This document shows, one piece after another, positions 1 to 8,681 of a stretch of DNA of 64,000 nucleotides. Both the position numbers and the translations under genes were made by a program. The notes beneath the pieces were generated by a model, which searched no databases, was not told the DNA's origin, and was given only the letters and a program-made list of their open reading frames with translations. This stretch comes from Streptomyces sp. NBC_00572. Lineage in GTDB: Bacteria > Actinomycetota > Actinomycetes > Streptomycetales > Streptomycetaceae. The stretch is from positions 310,001 through 374,000 of the forward strand of contig NZ_JAPENX010000001.1 in the NCBI RefSeq assembly GCF_026341815.1, written 5' to 3'. Each line of letters starts with the position of its first letter. Positions within the stretch are counted from its first letter, which is position 1.

Positions 1-261
1 TACTCGGCGCATCTGCCGACGGGCGAGGAGCAGATGCCCGACACGCTGAACACCCTGACGGACCGTGAGGTCGAGGTGCTGAAGCTGGTGGCGCGGGGTC
101 TGTCGAACGCGGAGATCGCGGCGGACCTGTTCGTCAGCGAGACGACGGTGAAGACGCATGTGGGGCATGTGCTGACGAAGCTGGGCCTGCGGGACCGGGT
201 GCAGGCCGCGGTGTACGCGTACGAGAGCGGTCTGGTGCGGCCGGGCGCCAACGGGCAGTAG
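1..261 (+). CDS. LuxR-type response regulator, C-terminal part (5' truncated by window)
   Basis: The reading frame is open from base 1 and ends with TAG at 261, so only the last 86 residues are present. They contain a complete LuxR/FixJ (GerE) helix-turn-helix: the start [22 protein letters not shown], shown here as its key blocks LTxREVEVLxLVA, GLSNAEIA and [16 protein letters not shown], followed by the usual end [16 protein letters not shown]. This is typical of NarL-class response regulators that act as DNA-binding output of two-component systems. The receiver domain and any partner kinase lie upstream of the window. A Met at codon 12 is inside the inter-domain linker and is not a likely start. 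Target genes cannot be inferred from what is visible. Confidence 0.9.
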   Translation, partial: YSAHLPTGEEQMPDTLNTLTDREVEVLKLVARGLSNAEIAADLFVSETTVKTHVGHVLTKLGLRDRVQAAVYAYESGLVRPGANGQ

Positions 262-272
262 TCCTTACGGGT

Positions 273-323
273 ACGACGAGAGGGGCCCGGTGCGCGTGAC
301 GCGCGCCGGGCCCCTCTCGTCGT
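273..323. terminator. Long bidirectional hairpin terminator
   Basis: A stem of 18 perfect pairs (273-290 with 306-323) continues as a 6-bp inner stem (291-296 with 300-305, one G-T wobble) around a 3-nt loop. It lies between the end of the LuxR-type gene on the plus strand (stop at 261) and the end of the solute-binding gene on the minus strand (stop at 337), so it can serve both convergent genes. Confidence 0.9.
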
Positions 324-336
324 GTCCTGAGGCGGG

Positions 337-1917
337 TCAGCCCTTGCGGATCTCCCAGAAGCGGAAGACCGTCGAGGAGTCGAGCGTCCATTCCAGGCCC
401 GTGACGTCCTGGCGGGCGACGGCGTACTGCTTGCCCTGCCAGAGCGGCAGGAGGGGCAGCTGCTCGGCGACGAGGTCCTGGAGCTTGCCGTACTCGTCGG
501 CGGTCGCGGCGCGGTCCGTGACGGCGGCGGTCCCGGGAAGGAGCCTGCCGGTGATGGTGGCGTTCTCGTAGTGGTTGCCGAGGACGTTGCCCTCGCCGAA
601 GAAGGGGGCGGTGAAGTTGTCGGCGTCGGGGTAGTCGGGGACCCAGCCCTTGACGTAGACGCCGTACTTGCCGGCCGCGATGTCCTTCTCGTACTCGTCG
701 TAGGCGACGGACTTGACGTCGGCGTCGAAGAGGCCGCTGGCGTTGAGCTGCTCGGCGATGGCCTTGAGCTCCTCGTCGGTGGACGGGCCGTAGCGGCTGG
801 GGGTGGACCAGAGGGTGAGCTTCACCTTGTCGGTGATGCCGGCCCCGCGCAGGGCCTTCTTGGCCTTCGCCTTGTCGGGGGTGCCGTAGGTGTCGAAGAA
901 GGCGGTGTTGTGTCCGGCGATGCCGGCCGGGACGATCGAGTACAGCGGCGTGGCCGTCGACTTGTAGACGCCTTCGACGAGGGCCTCGCGGTCGACGAGG
1001 TGGGCGATGGCCTGGCGGACGCCGAGCTTGCCGACGACCGGGTCCTTCATGTTGAAGACGAGGTGCTGGACCTCGGCGCTGCTGCCCTGGATGACCTGGA
1101 TGCCCTTGTCGTCCGTGGTCTCGGAGGTTTCGAGGGCGGCGATGTCCTCGGCGGAGAGGCCTCGGTAGGCGACGTCTATCTCTCCGTCGGTGAGGGCCTT
1201 GGAGAGGGCGGAGCGGTCGCCTCGGTAGAGCTTGAGGGTGATGCCGTCGTTCTTGGCCTTCGCGGTGCCCCGGTAGCCGGAGTTGGCGGAGAAGGTGGCC
1301 TCGGTGTCGCCGAAGGAGTCCAGCTTGTAGGGGCCTGAGCCGGTCGCCTTGCCGTCGGTGCGCAGGGCGTCGGCGGGGTACTCGCGGTGGTCGACGATGG
1401 AGCCGGCGCCGGAGGCGATCTTGCTGGGGAAGGTGGCGTCGGGGACCTTGAGGTGGAAGACGACGGTCCGCTCGTCCGGGGTCTCGATGCTCTTGATGGT
1501 GGAGAGCAGCGGTGCGGGGCCGGAGGGGTCGGCGATCCTGAGGGCCCGCTCGAAGGAGAACTTGACGTCCTCCGAGGTGAGCTTGTTGCCGTTGGAGAAG
1601 GTGAGGCCGTCCCGCAGGGTGCAGGAGTACACCGTGCTGCCGGTGGAGAAGCCGCACTTGTCGGCGGCCTCGGGCTCGGGGACGGAGCCGCCCTTGGGGA
1701 AGGCGAGCAGGGACTGGAAGACGTTGTTGAACAGCAGCCAGGAGCCGGGGTCGTAGCCGGCCGCCGGGTCGGTGGCGAGGATCTCGTCGGACATGCCGAC
1801 GCGTACGCCGTTGACGGAGTCGCCCGAGCCACCCTGCTCGGTGCCGCAGCCGCTGAGGAGGGCGGCGGACAGGCCGGCGGCGAGGGGGGCCGTCAGCCAC
1901 TTGTTGTGCGTCTTCAC
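337..1917 (-). CDS. ABC transporter substrate-binding lipoprotein, family 5 (peptide/oligopeptide type)
   Basis: 526 residues, GTG start with GAGG about 9 nt upstream. The N-terminus is a lipoprotein signal peptide: basic MKTHNKW, hydrophobic core, lipobox LLSGC with Cys24 as the lipidation site. The rest is a full-length SBP family 5 (OppA/DppA-like) periplasmic-binding fold, with the family's SGPYKLDSF block in the first half and a WVPDYPDADNF-type block in the C-terminal part. It would sit on the outer face of the membrane and hand a peptide or similar ligand to an ABC permease. No permease or ATPase gene is in the window. The gene upstream (1994-3586) is a paralogue in the same direction, separated by a 76-bp gap with a hairpin. 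Ligand unknown. Confidence 0.92.
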   Translation of the reverse strand: MKTHNKWLTAPLAAGLSAALLSGCGTEQGGSGDSVNGVRVGMSDEILATDPAAGYDPGSWLLFNNVFQSLLAFPKGGSVPEPEAADKCGFSTGSTVYSCTLRDGLTFSNGNKLTSEDVKFSFERALRIADPSGPAPLLSTIKSIETPDERTVVFHLKVPDATFPSKIASGAGSIVDHREYPADALRTDGKATGSGPYKLDSFGDTEATFSANSGYRGTAKAKNDGITLKLYRGDRSALSKALTDGEIDVAYRGLSAEDIAALETSETTDDKGIQVIQGSSAEVQHLVFNMKDPVVGKLGVRQAIAHLVDREALVEGVYKSTATPLYSIVPAGIAGHNTAFFDTYGTPDKAKAKKALRGAGITDKVKLTLWSTPSRYGPSTDEELKAIAEQLNASGLFDADVKSVAYDEYEKDIAAGKYGVYVKGWVPDYPDADNFTAPFFGEGNVLGNHYENATITGRLLPGTAAVTDRAATADEYGKLQDLVAEQLPLLPLWQGKQYAVARQDVTGLEWTLDSSTVFRFWEIRKG

Positions 1918-1945
1918 AGAACGTGCCTCGTGATCTCTTGTCAGG

Positions 1946-1971
1946 CCGGCCGCGCGCGGGTGCGCGGCCGG
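1946..1971. terminator. Hairpin between the two solute-binding genes
   Basis: A 10-bp perfect GC-rich stem (1946-1955 with 1962-1971) around a 6-nt loop, in the 76-bp gap after the stop of the upstream paralogue (minus strand). No T-tract follows, which is common in Streptomyces. It may terminate or attenuate readthrough into the gene ending at 337. Confidence 0.7.
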
Positions 1972-1993
1972 TGTAACCGATCCAGTCGACGGG

Positions 1994-3586
1994 TTATGCG
2001 GTGGTGCCGCGGCCCAGTTCCCAGAGCAGGAGGTCGGAGGACGTGTTGAGGGCGTACTCGACTCCGTTGAGGTCGTCGCGGGCGGCGACGTACTGCTTGC
2101 CCTGCCACAGGGGCAGGACGGGTACGTCCTTGGCGACGATCTTCTGGATCTGGTTGAAGACGGGGCTCGCGGCGGTGCGGTCGGCCTGTCGGCGCGAGCG
2201 CGGGATGAGCTGGTCGCGGACGACCTTGTTCACGTACGGGGTGTTGAGGAAGTTGTCGCTGTCCAGGAACGGCGCGATGTAGTTGTCCGGGTCCGGGTAG
2301 TCCGGGAACCAGCCGAGTCCGTAGACGGCGTAGTCGCCGCGCTTCTGGGCGGTGCGGAACGTCGACCACTCGGCGCCCTGGACGGTGGCGTGGAAGAGTC
2401 CGCCGGCGCCGAGCTGCTTCTTGAGCGCCTCGAACTCCTGGGCGGTCTCGGCGCCGTAGTGGTCGGTGGTGTAGTTCAGGGTCAGCTCGACCGGGGTCTT
2501 GACGCCCGCGTCCTTGAGGAGCTTGGCGGCCCGGGCGTGGTCGGGCTCGCCGTACTCGTCGAAGAAGGGGGTGGCGTGGCCGGTGATGCTGGAGGGGATC
2601 AGCGAGTACAGGGGCTCGGCGGTGGGGCCGTAGACCCCGTTGACGAGGGCGCCTCGGTCGACGACGGCGGCCATGGCCTGGCGGACGGCCTTCTCCTTGA
2701 CGGAGGGGGCGTCGGTGTTGAAGCCGAGGTAGCGGATCTCCAGGCCGGGGACCTCGGAGACCTTGATGCCTTCCGTGGGCTTCTCGGTGAGGTCCTTGAT
2801 CTGCTGCCGGGTCAGGGAGCGGGCCATCATGTCGATGTCGTCGCTCTCCAGGGCCTGGCCCATGGAGTTCGCGTCGGCGTAGGGGCGCAGTTCGACCTTG
2901 TCGTTGCGCAGGGTGATGTCGCCCTTGTAGGCCGGGTTCTTGCTGAAGACGAAGCGGGTGGCCTTCTCGCCCTCGCGCTCGACCTTCATGGTGTACGGGC
3001 CGGAGCCGTCGACGTCGAAGCCGTCGCGGAGCTTTCCGGCCTCGTACTTGTTCTTGCTGAGGATGCCGGCGACCGGGGTGGAGAGCTTGTACGGGAAGGT
3101 GGCGTCGGGGGTCTTCAGGTGGAAGACGACCTCGTCGGTGCCCTTGGTCTCGACGGTGTCGATGTTCGCGAGGAGGGCGGCGGTGCCGTTGTCCGACTTG
3201 ATCTTCAGCACGCGCTCGATGGAGAACTTGACGTCCTCGGCGGTGATCGGGGTGCCGTCGGAGAAGGTGAGTCCGGCGCGGAGCTTGCAGCGGTAGCTCT
3301 CGCTGGCCTTGTCGGAGAATCCGCAGCTCTGTGCGGCCTCGGGGACGGGCTCGCCGCTCTCGCGGGGCACGTGCATCAGGGTCTGGACGGTCTGACGCAG
3401 GATGTTCCAGGCGCCGGTGTCGTAGGCGAAGGCCGGGTCGAGCGGGGCGGGGGCGTCCGCCGTGGCGATGAACTGGTCCGTGGTGCCGACGACGATCGCT
3501 CCACCGTCCTCCGTTCCGCCACAGGCGGCGAGCAGGGGGGCGAGCAGTCCGGCCACGGCCGGCAGCACCAGGGTCTTGCGGTTCAT
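1994..3586 (-). CDS. ABC transporter substrate-binding lipoprotein, family 5 (paralogue of its neighbour)
   Basis: 530 residues from the ATG at 3586, chosen because GAGGAG lies 10 nt upstream; an in-frame ATG at 3604 overlaps that ribosome site and is rejected. Signal peptide MNRKTLVLPAVAG..., lipobox LLAAC with Cys22. The mature part is SBP family 5 and resembles the neighbouring protein along its length: shared blocks include FSDGTPITAEDVKFSIERVL, SGPYTM, GWFPDYPDPDNYIAPF and PLWQGKQY. The two therefore look like a tandem duplication with divergence. It binds an extracellular oligopeptide-like ligand for an ABC importer whose other subunits are not in the window. The 463-bp upstream region contains a long perfect palindrome that may regulate it. 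Confidence 0.92.
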   Translation of the reverse strand: MNRKTLVLPAVAGLLAPLLAACGGTEDGGAIVVGTTDQFIATADAPAPLDPAFAYDTGAWNILRQTVQTLMHVPRESGEPVPEAAQSCGFSDKASESYRCKLRAGLTFSDGTPITAEDVKFSIERVLKIKSDNGTAALLANIDTVETKGTDEVVFHLKTPDATFPYKLSTPVAGILSKNKYEAGKLRDGFDVDGSGPYTMKVEREGEKATRFVFSKNPAYKGDITLRNDKVELRPYADANSMGQALESDDIDMMARSLTRQQIKDLTEKPTEGIKVSEVPGLEIRYLGFNTDAPSVKEKAVRQAMAAVVDRGALVNGVYGPTAEPLYSLIPSSITGHATPFFDEYGEPDHARAAKLLKDAGVKTPVELTLNYTTDHYGAETAQEFEALKKQLGAGGLFHATVQGAEWSTFRTAQKRGDYAVYGLGWFPDYPDPDNYIAPFLDSDNFLNTPYVNKVVRDQLIPRSRRQADRTAASPVFNQIQKIVAKDVPVLPLWQGKQYVAARDDLNGVEYALNTSSDLLLWELGRGTTA

Positions 3587-4049
3587 CAGGGACGATCTCC
3601 TCATCCGGCACTGGGATACAGCGGTCAGTGGAACTCCGCCGCCGGCCGCCCGGTCGGGGCGGGAGCGATCGGGCCGGGTGTTGCGATCGGTCCTGTGTTC
3701 ACGGCGACTTGGGTGTGCGCCGGTGCACGCGGGTTATGCGGCGAAGTACTCGCGAAAGATTAGTGGGCGGCGCCGCTATTGCCGGACCACGGGCGGCAGC
3801 GGGGGTAATCGCAGAGTGATCATGAATGCGGGGGCCTCGATAGTCATGCGTCGGATGATGCGGACGGTGGCGTCCGAATCGGGACACAAGGGGGCGCCGA
3901 AACGTGCACTTTTCGGTCATGGAACGCACGAAGGCCACCCACCGTCAGGCACTCTGCGTGACCAAGGTCACGCAGAGGCCTTTTCGGCGAATGGCCTGAT
4001 CGTTTTCCCCGGGCGAAAGCGCATTCCGCGGGGGAACCTCAGGTAAAGC
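3587..4049. other. Non-coding region upstream of the solute-binding gene, with a 12+12 bp palindrome
   Basis: A 463-bp stretch with no credible gene; the open frames here have poor coding character. It holds a perfect inverted repeat, CTCTGCGTGACC (3952-3963), AA, GGTCACGCAGAG (3966-3977). On the plus strand this is followed by GCCTTTT, which looks terminator-like, but no plus-strand gene ends here. The HAD gene on the minus strand ends at 4050, so the palindrome could be its terminator. It could instead be an operator for the solute-binding gene, whose start lies about 366 bp away. The very short spacer favours a protein-binding palindrome slightly over a stable hairpin. Confidence 0.6.
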
Positions 4050-4748
4050 TCAGATTCCGGTGATCAGTGTGCGAAGGAAGGGCACGTCGACCTCTTCCAG
4101 GGAGCGCACGACGACCCGGCCCGGGGAGGCCGCGATCGGCGCGACGGAGGGCACCGCGACGACCCGGCAGCCCGCCGCCTCCGCGGCCGCCACTCCGGTC
4201 GCCGTGTCCTCGACGACGGCGCAGAGCGTGGGGTCGGCCCCGACGCCGCGGGCGGCCGTCAGATACGGCTCGGGGTGCGGCTTGGTCCGGGCGACCTCGT
4301 CCCCGGCGATGGTGAGGGTGAAGCGGTCACGGCCGAGCGAGTGGAGGACCCGGTCGATGATCCGCCGGTGCGAGGCGGAGACCAGTGCGGTCGGGATGGA
4401 GTGCTGGGCCAGCTCGGCGAGCAGCCGCTCGGCGCCCGGCATGAGGGGCACTCCGCGCGCGATGCGGTGCTCGAACTTCTCGTTGAGCAGGACCGTCAGC
4501 TCGGCGACCGTGATGTCGGCGCCGGTGGACTCGATGAGGTAGCCCGCGCTGCGGGTCATCGGGCCGCCGACGACGACGTCCTTCCAGGCCTCGTCCAGCC
4601 GGTGCCCGAGGTCGGCGAAGACCTCCACCTCCGCGTCCCACCAGAAGCCCTCGGTGTCGACGAGGGTCCCGTCCATGTCGAGGAAGACCGCTTGCAGGGC
4701 GGAGCTGCCGTTGGTACGGAACAGGGACGCGGGGACCGTACTGGTCAT
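4050..4748 (-). CDS. HAD-superfamily phosphatase (beta-phosphoglucomutase/IA type)
   Basis: 232 residues from ATG 4748, which has GGAGG 8 nt upstream; further upstream Met codons overlap the ribosome site or precede it. HAD motif I is FLDMDGTLVDTEGFWW (nucleophile and acid/base Asp pair), motif II Thr/Ser is in ALVSASH, and motif IV lies in CAVVEDTATGVAAAEAAGC. The helical cap between motifs I and II marks subfamily IA (phosphoglycolate phosphatase / beta-phosphoglucomutase-like). The substrate is probably a small sugar phosphate or a related metabolite, but it cannot be read from sequence. It lies 176 bp downstream of metH on the same strand, with a strong hairpin between, so it is probably not in one simple transcript with metH. 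Confidence 0.9.
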   Translation of the reverse strand: MTSTVPASLFRTNGSSALQAVFLDMDGTLVDTEGFWWDAEVEVFADLGHRLDEAWKDVVVGGPMTRSAGYLIESTGADITVAELTVLLNEKFEHRIARGVPLMPGAERLLAELAQHSIPTALVSASHRRIIDRVLHSLGRDRFTLTIAGDEVARTKPHPEPYLTAARGVGADPTLCAVVEDTATGVAAAEAAGCRVVAVPSVAPIAASPGRVVVRSLEEVDVPFLRTLITGI

Positions 4749-4775
4749 CCGGCACACCTCCATGGAGGGACGAGA

Positions 4776-4816
4776 AGGCCGGCCCCCCTCCCCGGTACGG
4801 GGAGGAAGACCGGCCT
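4776..4816. terminator. Two-part hairpin after metH
   Basis: Outer stem AGGCCGG (4776-4782) with CCGGCCT (4810-4816) encloses a perfect inner stem CCTCCCCG (4787-4794) with CGGGGAGG (4798-4805). It sits about 110 bp after the metH stop and just upstream of the HAD start, both on the minus strand. It most likely terminates metH; as it lies in the HAD leader it could also modulate that gene. Confidence 0.65.
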
Positions 4817-4924
4817 GCACTGGACCGATAAGTGTACGTCCGGATCACCGAAGAAGCGCGGATTTACCGTGGCGGGTGTCTTCTCCGGTCACCGAGCGTG
4901 TCGACGGGGGTGCCGACGGGCATG

Positions 4925-7900
4925 TCACCGGGCGTTGAAGTACTTCGCCTCGGGGTGGTGGATCACGATGGCGTCGGTGGACTGCTCGGGGTGGAGCTGG
5001 AACTCCTCCGAGAGGTGCACGCCGATCCGCTCCGGACGCAGCAGCTCCGCGATCTTCGCGCGGTCCTCCAGGTCCGGGCAGGCACCGTAGCCGAGCGAGA
5101 AGCGCGCGCCGCGGTACTTGAGGTCGAACATGTCCTCCACGTTCGCCGGGTCCTCGCCGCCGAAGCCCAGCTCGGCGCGGACGCGCGCGTGCCAGTACTC
5201 GGCGAGGGCCTCCGCGAGCTGCACGGAGAGGCCGTGCAGCTCCAGGTAGTCGCGGTAGGAGTCGGAGGCGAACAGCTCGGCCGTGGCCTCGCCGATCCTC
5301 GAACCGACGGTGACGACCTGGAGGCCGACGACATCGGTCTCGCCGGACTCCTCCGGGCGGAAGAAGTCCGCGAGGCAGAGGCGGCGGCCCCGGCGCTGGC
5401 GCGGGAACGTGAAGCGGGTCTGCTCGTTTCCGGCCTCGTCGAGGATGATCAGGTCGTCGCCCTTGGAGACGCACGGGAAGTAGCCGTGGACGACGGCCGC
5501 CTCCAGGAGGTTCTCCGTGTGGAGGCGCTCCAGCCAGCCGCGCAGCCGCGGCCTGCCCTCGGTCTCGACGAGCTCCTCGTACGAGGGTCCGTCACCGGCC
5601 CGGTTCTGCTTGAGGCCCCACTGGCCCTTGAAGAGGGCGCCCTCGTCGAGCCAGGAGGCGTAGTCCTTCAGCGGGATGCCCTTGACGACCCGGGTGCCCC
5701 AGAACGGCGGGGTCGGCACCGGGTTGTCGACGGAGACGTCGGAGCGGCCGCCGGGCTCCGGTTCGGCGACCTGGAGGGCGGCGGTGTCCCGCTTGACGAC
5801 CCGGCGCTGCTTGAGCTCGGGGAGTACGGCCCCGGGGACGCCGCGCTTGACGGCGACGAGGGCGTCCATGAGGCGCAGGCCCTCGAAGGCGTCGCGGGCG
5901 TAGCGGACCTCGCCCTGGTAGATCTCGTGGAGGTCCTGCTCGACGTACGCCCTGGTGAGGGCGGCGCCGCCGAGGATCACCGGGTACTTGGCGGCCAGCT
6001 CGCGCTGGTTCAGCTCCTCCAGGTTCTCCTTCATGATCACGGTGGACTTCACGAGGAGGCCGGACATGCCGATGACGTCCGCCCGGTGTTCTTCCGCCGC
6101 CTCCAGGATCGCGGAGACCGGCTGCTTGATGCCGATGTTGACGACGTTGTAGCCGTTGTTGGAGAGGATGATGTCGACGAGGTTCTTGCCGATGTCGTGG
6201 ACGTCACCGCGGACGGTGGCGAGGACGATCGTGCCCTTGCCGTCGGCGTCCGTCTTCTCCATGTGCGGTTCGAGGTACGCGACCGCCGTCTTCATGACCT
6301 CGGCGGACTGGAGCACGAACGGCAGCTGCATCTGACCGGAGCCGAACAGCTCGCCGACCGTCTTCATGCCGTCGAGCAGGATCTCGTTGACGATCTCCAG
6401 AGCGGGACGGATCGTCAGGGCCTCGTCGAGGTCGGCCTCCAGGCCGTTCTTCTCGCCGTCGATGATCCGTCGCTTCAGACGCTCGTCCAGCGGCAGGGCG
6501 AGGAGCTCCTCGGTCTTGCCGGCCTTCATCGACTTGGTGTTGACGCCCTCGAAGAGGGCCATCAGCTTCTGCAGCGGGTCGTAACCCTCGGCGCGCCGGT
6601 CGTAGATCAGGTCGAGCGCGGTGGTGACCTGCTCGTCGCTGAAGCGGGCGATCGGCAGGATCTTCGAGGCGTGGACGATCGCCGAGTCGAGGCCGGCCTT
6701 GACGCACTCGTCGAGGAAGACGGAGTTGAGCAGGATGCGCGCGGCCGGGTTCAGGCCGAAGGAGATGTTGGAGAGACCCAGGGTGGTCTGGACGTCCGGC
6801 CGGCGGCGCTTCAGCTCGCGGATCGCCTCGATCGTGGCGATGCCGTCCTTCCGGGACTCCTCCTGACCGGTGCAGATGGTGAAGGTCAGGGTGTCGATGA
6901 GGATGTCCGACTCGTGGATGCCCCAGTTGCCGGTGAGGTCCTCGATGAGCCGCTCGGCGATGGCGACCTTGTGCTCGACGCTGCGGGCCTGGCCCTCCTC
7001 GTCGATGGTGAGGGCGATGAGCGCGGCGCCGTGCTCCTGGGCCAGCCGGGTGACCTTGGCGAAGCGGGACTCGGGGCCGTCGCCGTCCTCGTAGTTGACC
7101 GAGTTGATGACGGCCCGGCCGCCGAGCTTCTCCAGGCCGGCCCGCAGGACCTCCACCTCGGTGGAGTCCAGGACGATCGGCAGGGTGGAGGCGGTGGCGA
7201 AGCGGCCGGCGAGCTCCTCCATGTCGGCGACGCCGTCGCGGCCGACGTAGTCGACGCAGAGGTCGAGCATGTGCGCGCCCTCGCGGATCTGGTCGCGGGC
7301 CATCTCGACGCAGTCGTCCCAGCGCGCCTCCAGCATGGCCTCGCGGAACTTCTTGGAGCCGTTGGCGTTGGTGCGCTCGCCGATCGCCATGTACGCGGTG
7401 TCCTGCCGGAACGGCACGGTCTGGTAGAGCGAGGCGGCGCCGGGCTCGGGGCGCGGGTCGCGGGTGCCGGGGGTGAGGTCCCGGACGCGCTCGACGACCT
7501 GGCGCAGGTGCTCGGGGGTCGTACCGCAGCAGCCGCCGATCAGGGAGAGGCCGTACTCGCGGACGAAGGTCTCCTGGGCGTCGGCGAGCTCGCCGGGGCC
7601 GAGCGGGTAGTGGGCGCCGTCGGAGGTGAGGACGGGCAGGCCGGCGTTGGGCATGCAGGAGAGCGGGATGCGCGAGTGGCGGGCGAGGTAGCGGAGGTGC
7701 TCGCTCATCTCGGCGGGGCCGGTGGCGCAGTTCAGGCCGATCATGTCGATGCCGAGCGGCTCCAGGGCCGTCAGGGCGGCTCCGATCTCGGAGCCCAGGA
7801 GCATAGTGCCGGTGGTCTCGACGGTGACGGAGACGATGAGCGGCAGGTCGATGCCGAGGACGTCCAGGGCGCGGCGGGCGCCGATGACGGAGGCCTTGGT

Positions 7901-8437
7901 CTGGAGCAGGTCCTGGGTGGTCTCGACGAGCAGGGCGTCGGCGCCGCCGGCGATGAGGCCTTCGGCGTTCTGCTGGTAGGCGTCGCGCAGCAGGGGGTAC
8001 GGGGCGTGGCCGAGGGTGGGGAGCTTGGTGCCGGGGCCGATGGAGCCGAGGACCCAGCGCTGGCGGCCGGTGGTGGCGGTGAACTCGTCGGCGACCTCGC
8101 GGGCGATGCGGGCGCCGGCCTCGGAGAGTTCGTGGACGCGCTCGGGGATGTCGTACTCGCCCAGGGCGGCGTGGTTGGCGCCGAAGGTGTTGGTCTCGAC
8201 GCAGTCGACGCCGGCGGCGAAGTACTCCTGGTGCACCGAACGGACGATGTCGGGCCTGGTGATGTTCAGGATCTCGTTGCAGCCTTCGAGGTTCTGGAAG
8301 TCCTCAAGGGTGGGGTCCTGTGCCTGGAGCATGGTGCCCATGGCGCCGTCGGCGACGACGACTCGGCTGGCGAGTGCCTCGCGGAGGGCTGCGGCGCGGT
8401 TCCGGCTGTCAGCGGAAGGGGTCGGCAACGAGGCCAT
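4925..8437 (-). CDS. metH: Cobalamin-dependent methionine synthase
   Basis: 1170 residues; catalyses methyl transfer from 5-methyltetrahydrofolate to homocysteine through methylcobalamin, giving methionine and tetrahydrofolate in the cytoplasm. All four modules are present in order. The homocysteine-binding barrel covers about residues 1-320, with zinc ligands in GLNCATG and GGCCGTTPEH. The pterin-binding barrel covers about 350-610 (TNANGSKKF, LDLCVDYVGRDG). The B12 cap and Rossmann module cover about 640-880, with the axial-ligand motif DVHDIGKN near residue 745. The C-terminal SAM/activation domain covers about 910-1170 (RARVRAELGFGG, LGYGACPDLEDR). The start has AGGGAG 8 nt upstream. It is divergent from gylR. 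No cobalamin riboswitch is recognisable; the short leader has one small hairpin. Length and motifs indicate an intact enzyme. Confidence 0.97.
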   Translation of the reverse strand: MASLPTPSADSRNRAAALREALASRVVVADGAMGTMLQAQDPTLEDFQNLEGCNEILNITRPDIVRSVHQEYFAAGVDCVETNTFGANHAALGEYDIPERVHELSEAGARIAREVADEFTATTGRQRWVLGSIGPGTKLPTLGHAPYPLLRDAYQQNAEGLIAGGADALLVETTQDLLQTKASVIGARRALDVLGIDLPLIVSVTVETTGTMLLGSEIGAALTALEPLGIDMIGLNCATGPAEMSEHLRYLARHSRIPLSCMPNAGLPVLTSDGAHYPLGPGELADAQETFVREYGLSLIGGCCGTTPEHLRQVVERVRDLTPGTRDPRPEPGAASLYQTVPFRQDTAYMAIGERTNANGSKKFREAMLEARWDDCVEMARDQIREGAHMLDLCVDYVGRDGVADMEELAGRFATASTLPIVLDSTEVEVLRAGLEKLGGRAVINSVNYEDGDGPESRFAKVTRLAQEHGAALIALTIDEEGQARSVEHKVAIAERLIEDLTGNWGIHESDILIDTLTFTICTGQEESRKDGIATIEAIRELKRRRPDVQTTLGLSNISFGLNPAARILLNSVFLDECVKAGLDSAIVHASKILPIARFSDEQVTTALDLIYDRRAEGYDPLQKLMALFEGVNTKSMKAGKTEELLALPLDERLKRRIIDGEKNGLEADLDEALTIRPALEIVNEILLDGMKTVGELFGSGQMQLPFVLQSAEVMKTAVAYLEPHMEKTDADGKGTIVLATVRGDVHDIGKNLVDIILSNNGYNVVNIGIKQPVSAILEAAEEHRADVIGMSGLLVKSTVIMKENLEELNQRELAAKYPVILGGAALTRAYVEQDLHEIYQGEVRYARDAFEGLRLMDALVAVKRGVPGAVLPELKQRRVVKRDTAALQVAEPEPGGRSDVSVDNPVPTPPFWGTRVVKGIPLKDYASWLDEGALFKGQWGLKQNRAGDGPSYEELVETEGRPRLRGWLERLHTENLLEAAVVHGYFPCVSKGDDLIILDEAGNEQTRFTFPRQRRGRRLCLADFFRPEESGETDVVGLQVVTVGSRIGEATAELFASDSYRDYLELHGLSVQLAEALAEYWHARVRAELGFGGEDPANVEDMFDLKYRGARFSLGYGACPDLEDRAKIAELLRPERIGVHLSEEFQLHPEQSTDAIVIHHPEAKYFNAR

Positions 8438-8472
8438 GGATGAGCTCCCTGGGATGCGACGGCTGTCGGCTT

Positions 8473-8494
8473 TGCACCTTCGGAGGAGGGTGCA
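8473..8494 (-). promoter_or_regulatory. Hairpin with CUCCUCC loop in the metH leader
   Basis: On the metH (minus) strand TGCACC and GGTGCA form a 6-bp stem around the 10-nt loop CTCCTCCGAA. The loop is complementary to Shine-Dalgarno-type sequences, including the GGGAG just before the metH start. This could be a small translational control element, or chance; no known riboswitch class is recognised. Confidence 0.3.
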
Positions 8495-8636
8495 CGGGGT
8501 CAGCGTAACCGCGCAGGGGCCGGGGTGGACACGGCGTCTCGCGGGGCGGACGGCATCCTGTGTGCGGGGACTCCCGGTTCGGCCCGTTCTTGACTGACAC
8601 TGTCATGTGTAACGCAAGGTCGGCATCGACCGATAG

Positions 8637-8655
8637 TGTTCAGCATTGTCGAACA
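8637..8655 (+). promoter_or_regulatory. Candidate GylR operator in front of gylR
   Basis: TGTTCAGCATTGTCGAACA has inverted TGTTC / GAACA ends and is closely similar to a site in front of gylC (9562-9586, read on the minus strand as TGTTCGGCATTGCCGACC). Occurrence upstream of both the regulator and its expected target operon is what an autoregulated IclR-family repressor would show. It lies 27 bp before the gylR start. Confidence 0.6.
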
Positions 8656-8681
8656 GCGTGAGAGGGAGAAGGGGTCGGGCG

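Noticed and set aside
3699-3938. A 79-codon minus-strand frame in the intergenic region
   Set aside because: No ribosome site, no recognisable motif, atypical composition rich in His, Arg and Pro.
4832-8443. A 1203-codon open frame on the plus strand antisense to metH
   Set aside because: Its composition (runs of Val, Leu, Gly, Glu, Ala) is the shadow of metH third-position GC; metH has full domain motifs on the other strand.
8438-8681. Cobalamin or SAM riboswitch in front of metH
   Set aside because: The region is only 244 bp, shared with gylR, and no B12-box or SAM-riboswitch core could be recognised; only a small hairpin is visible.
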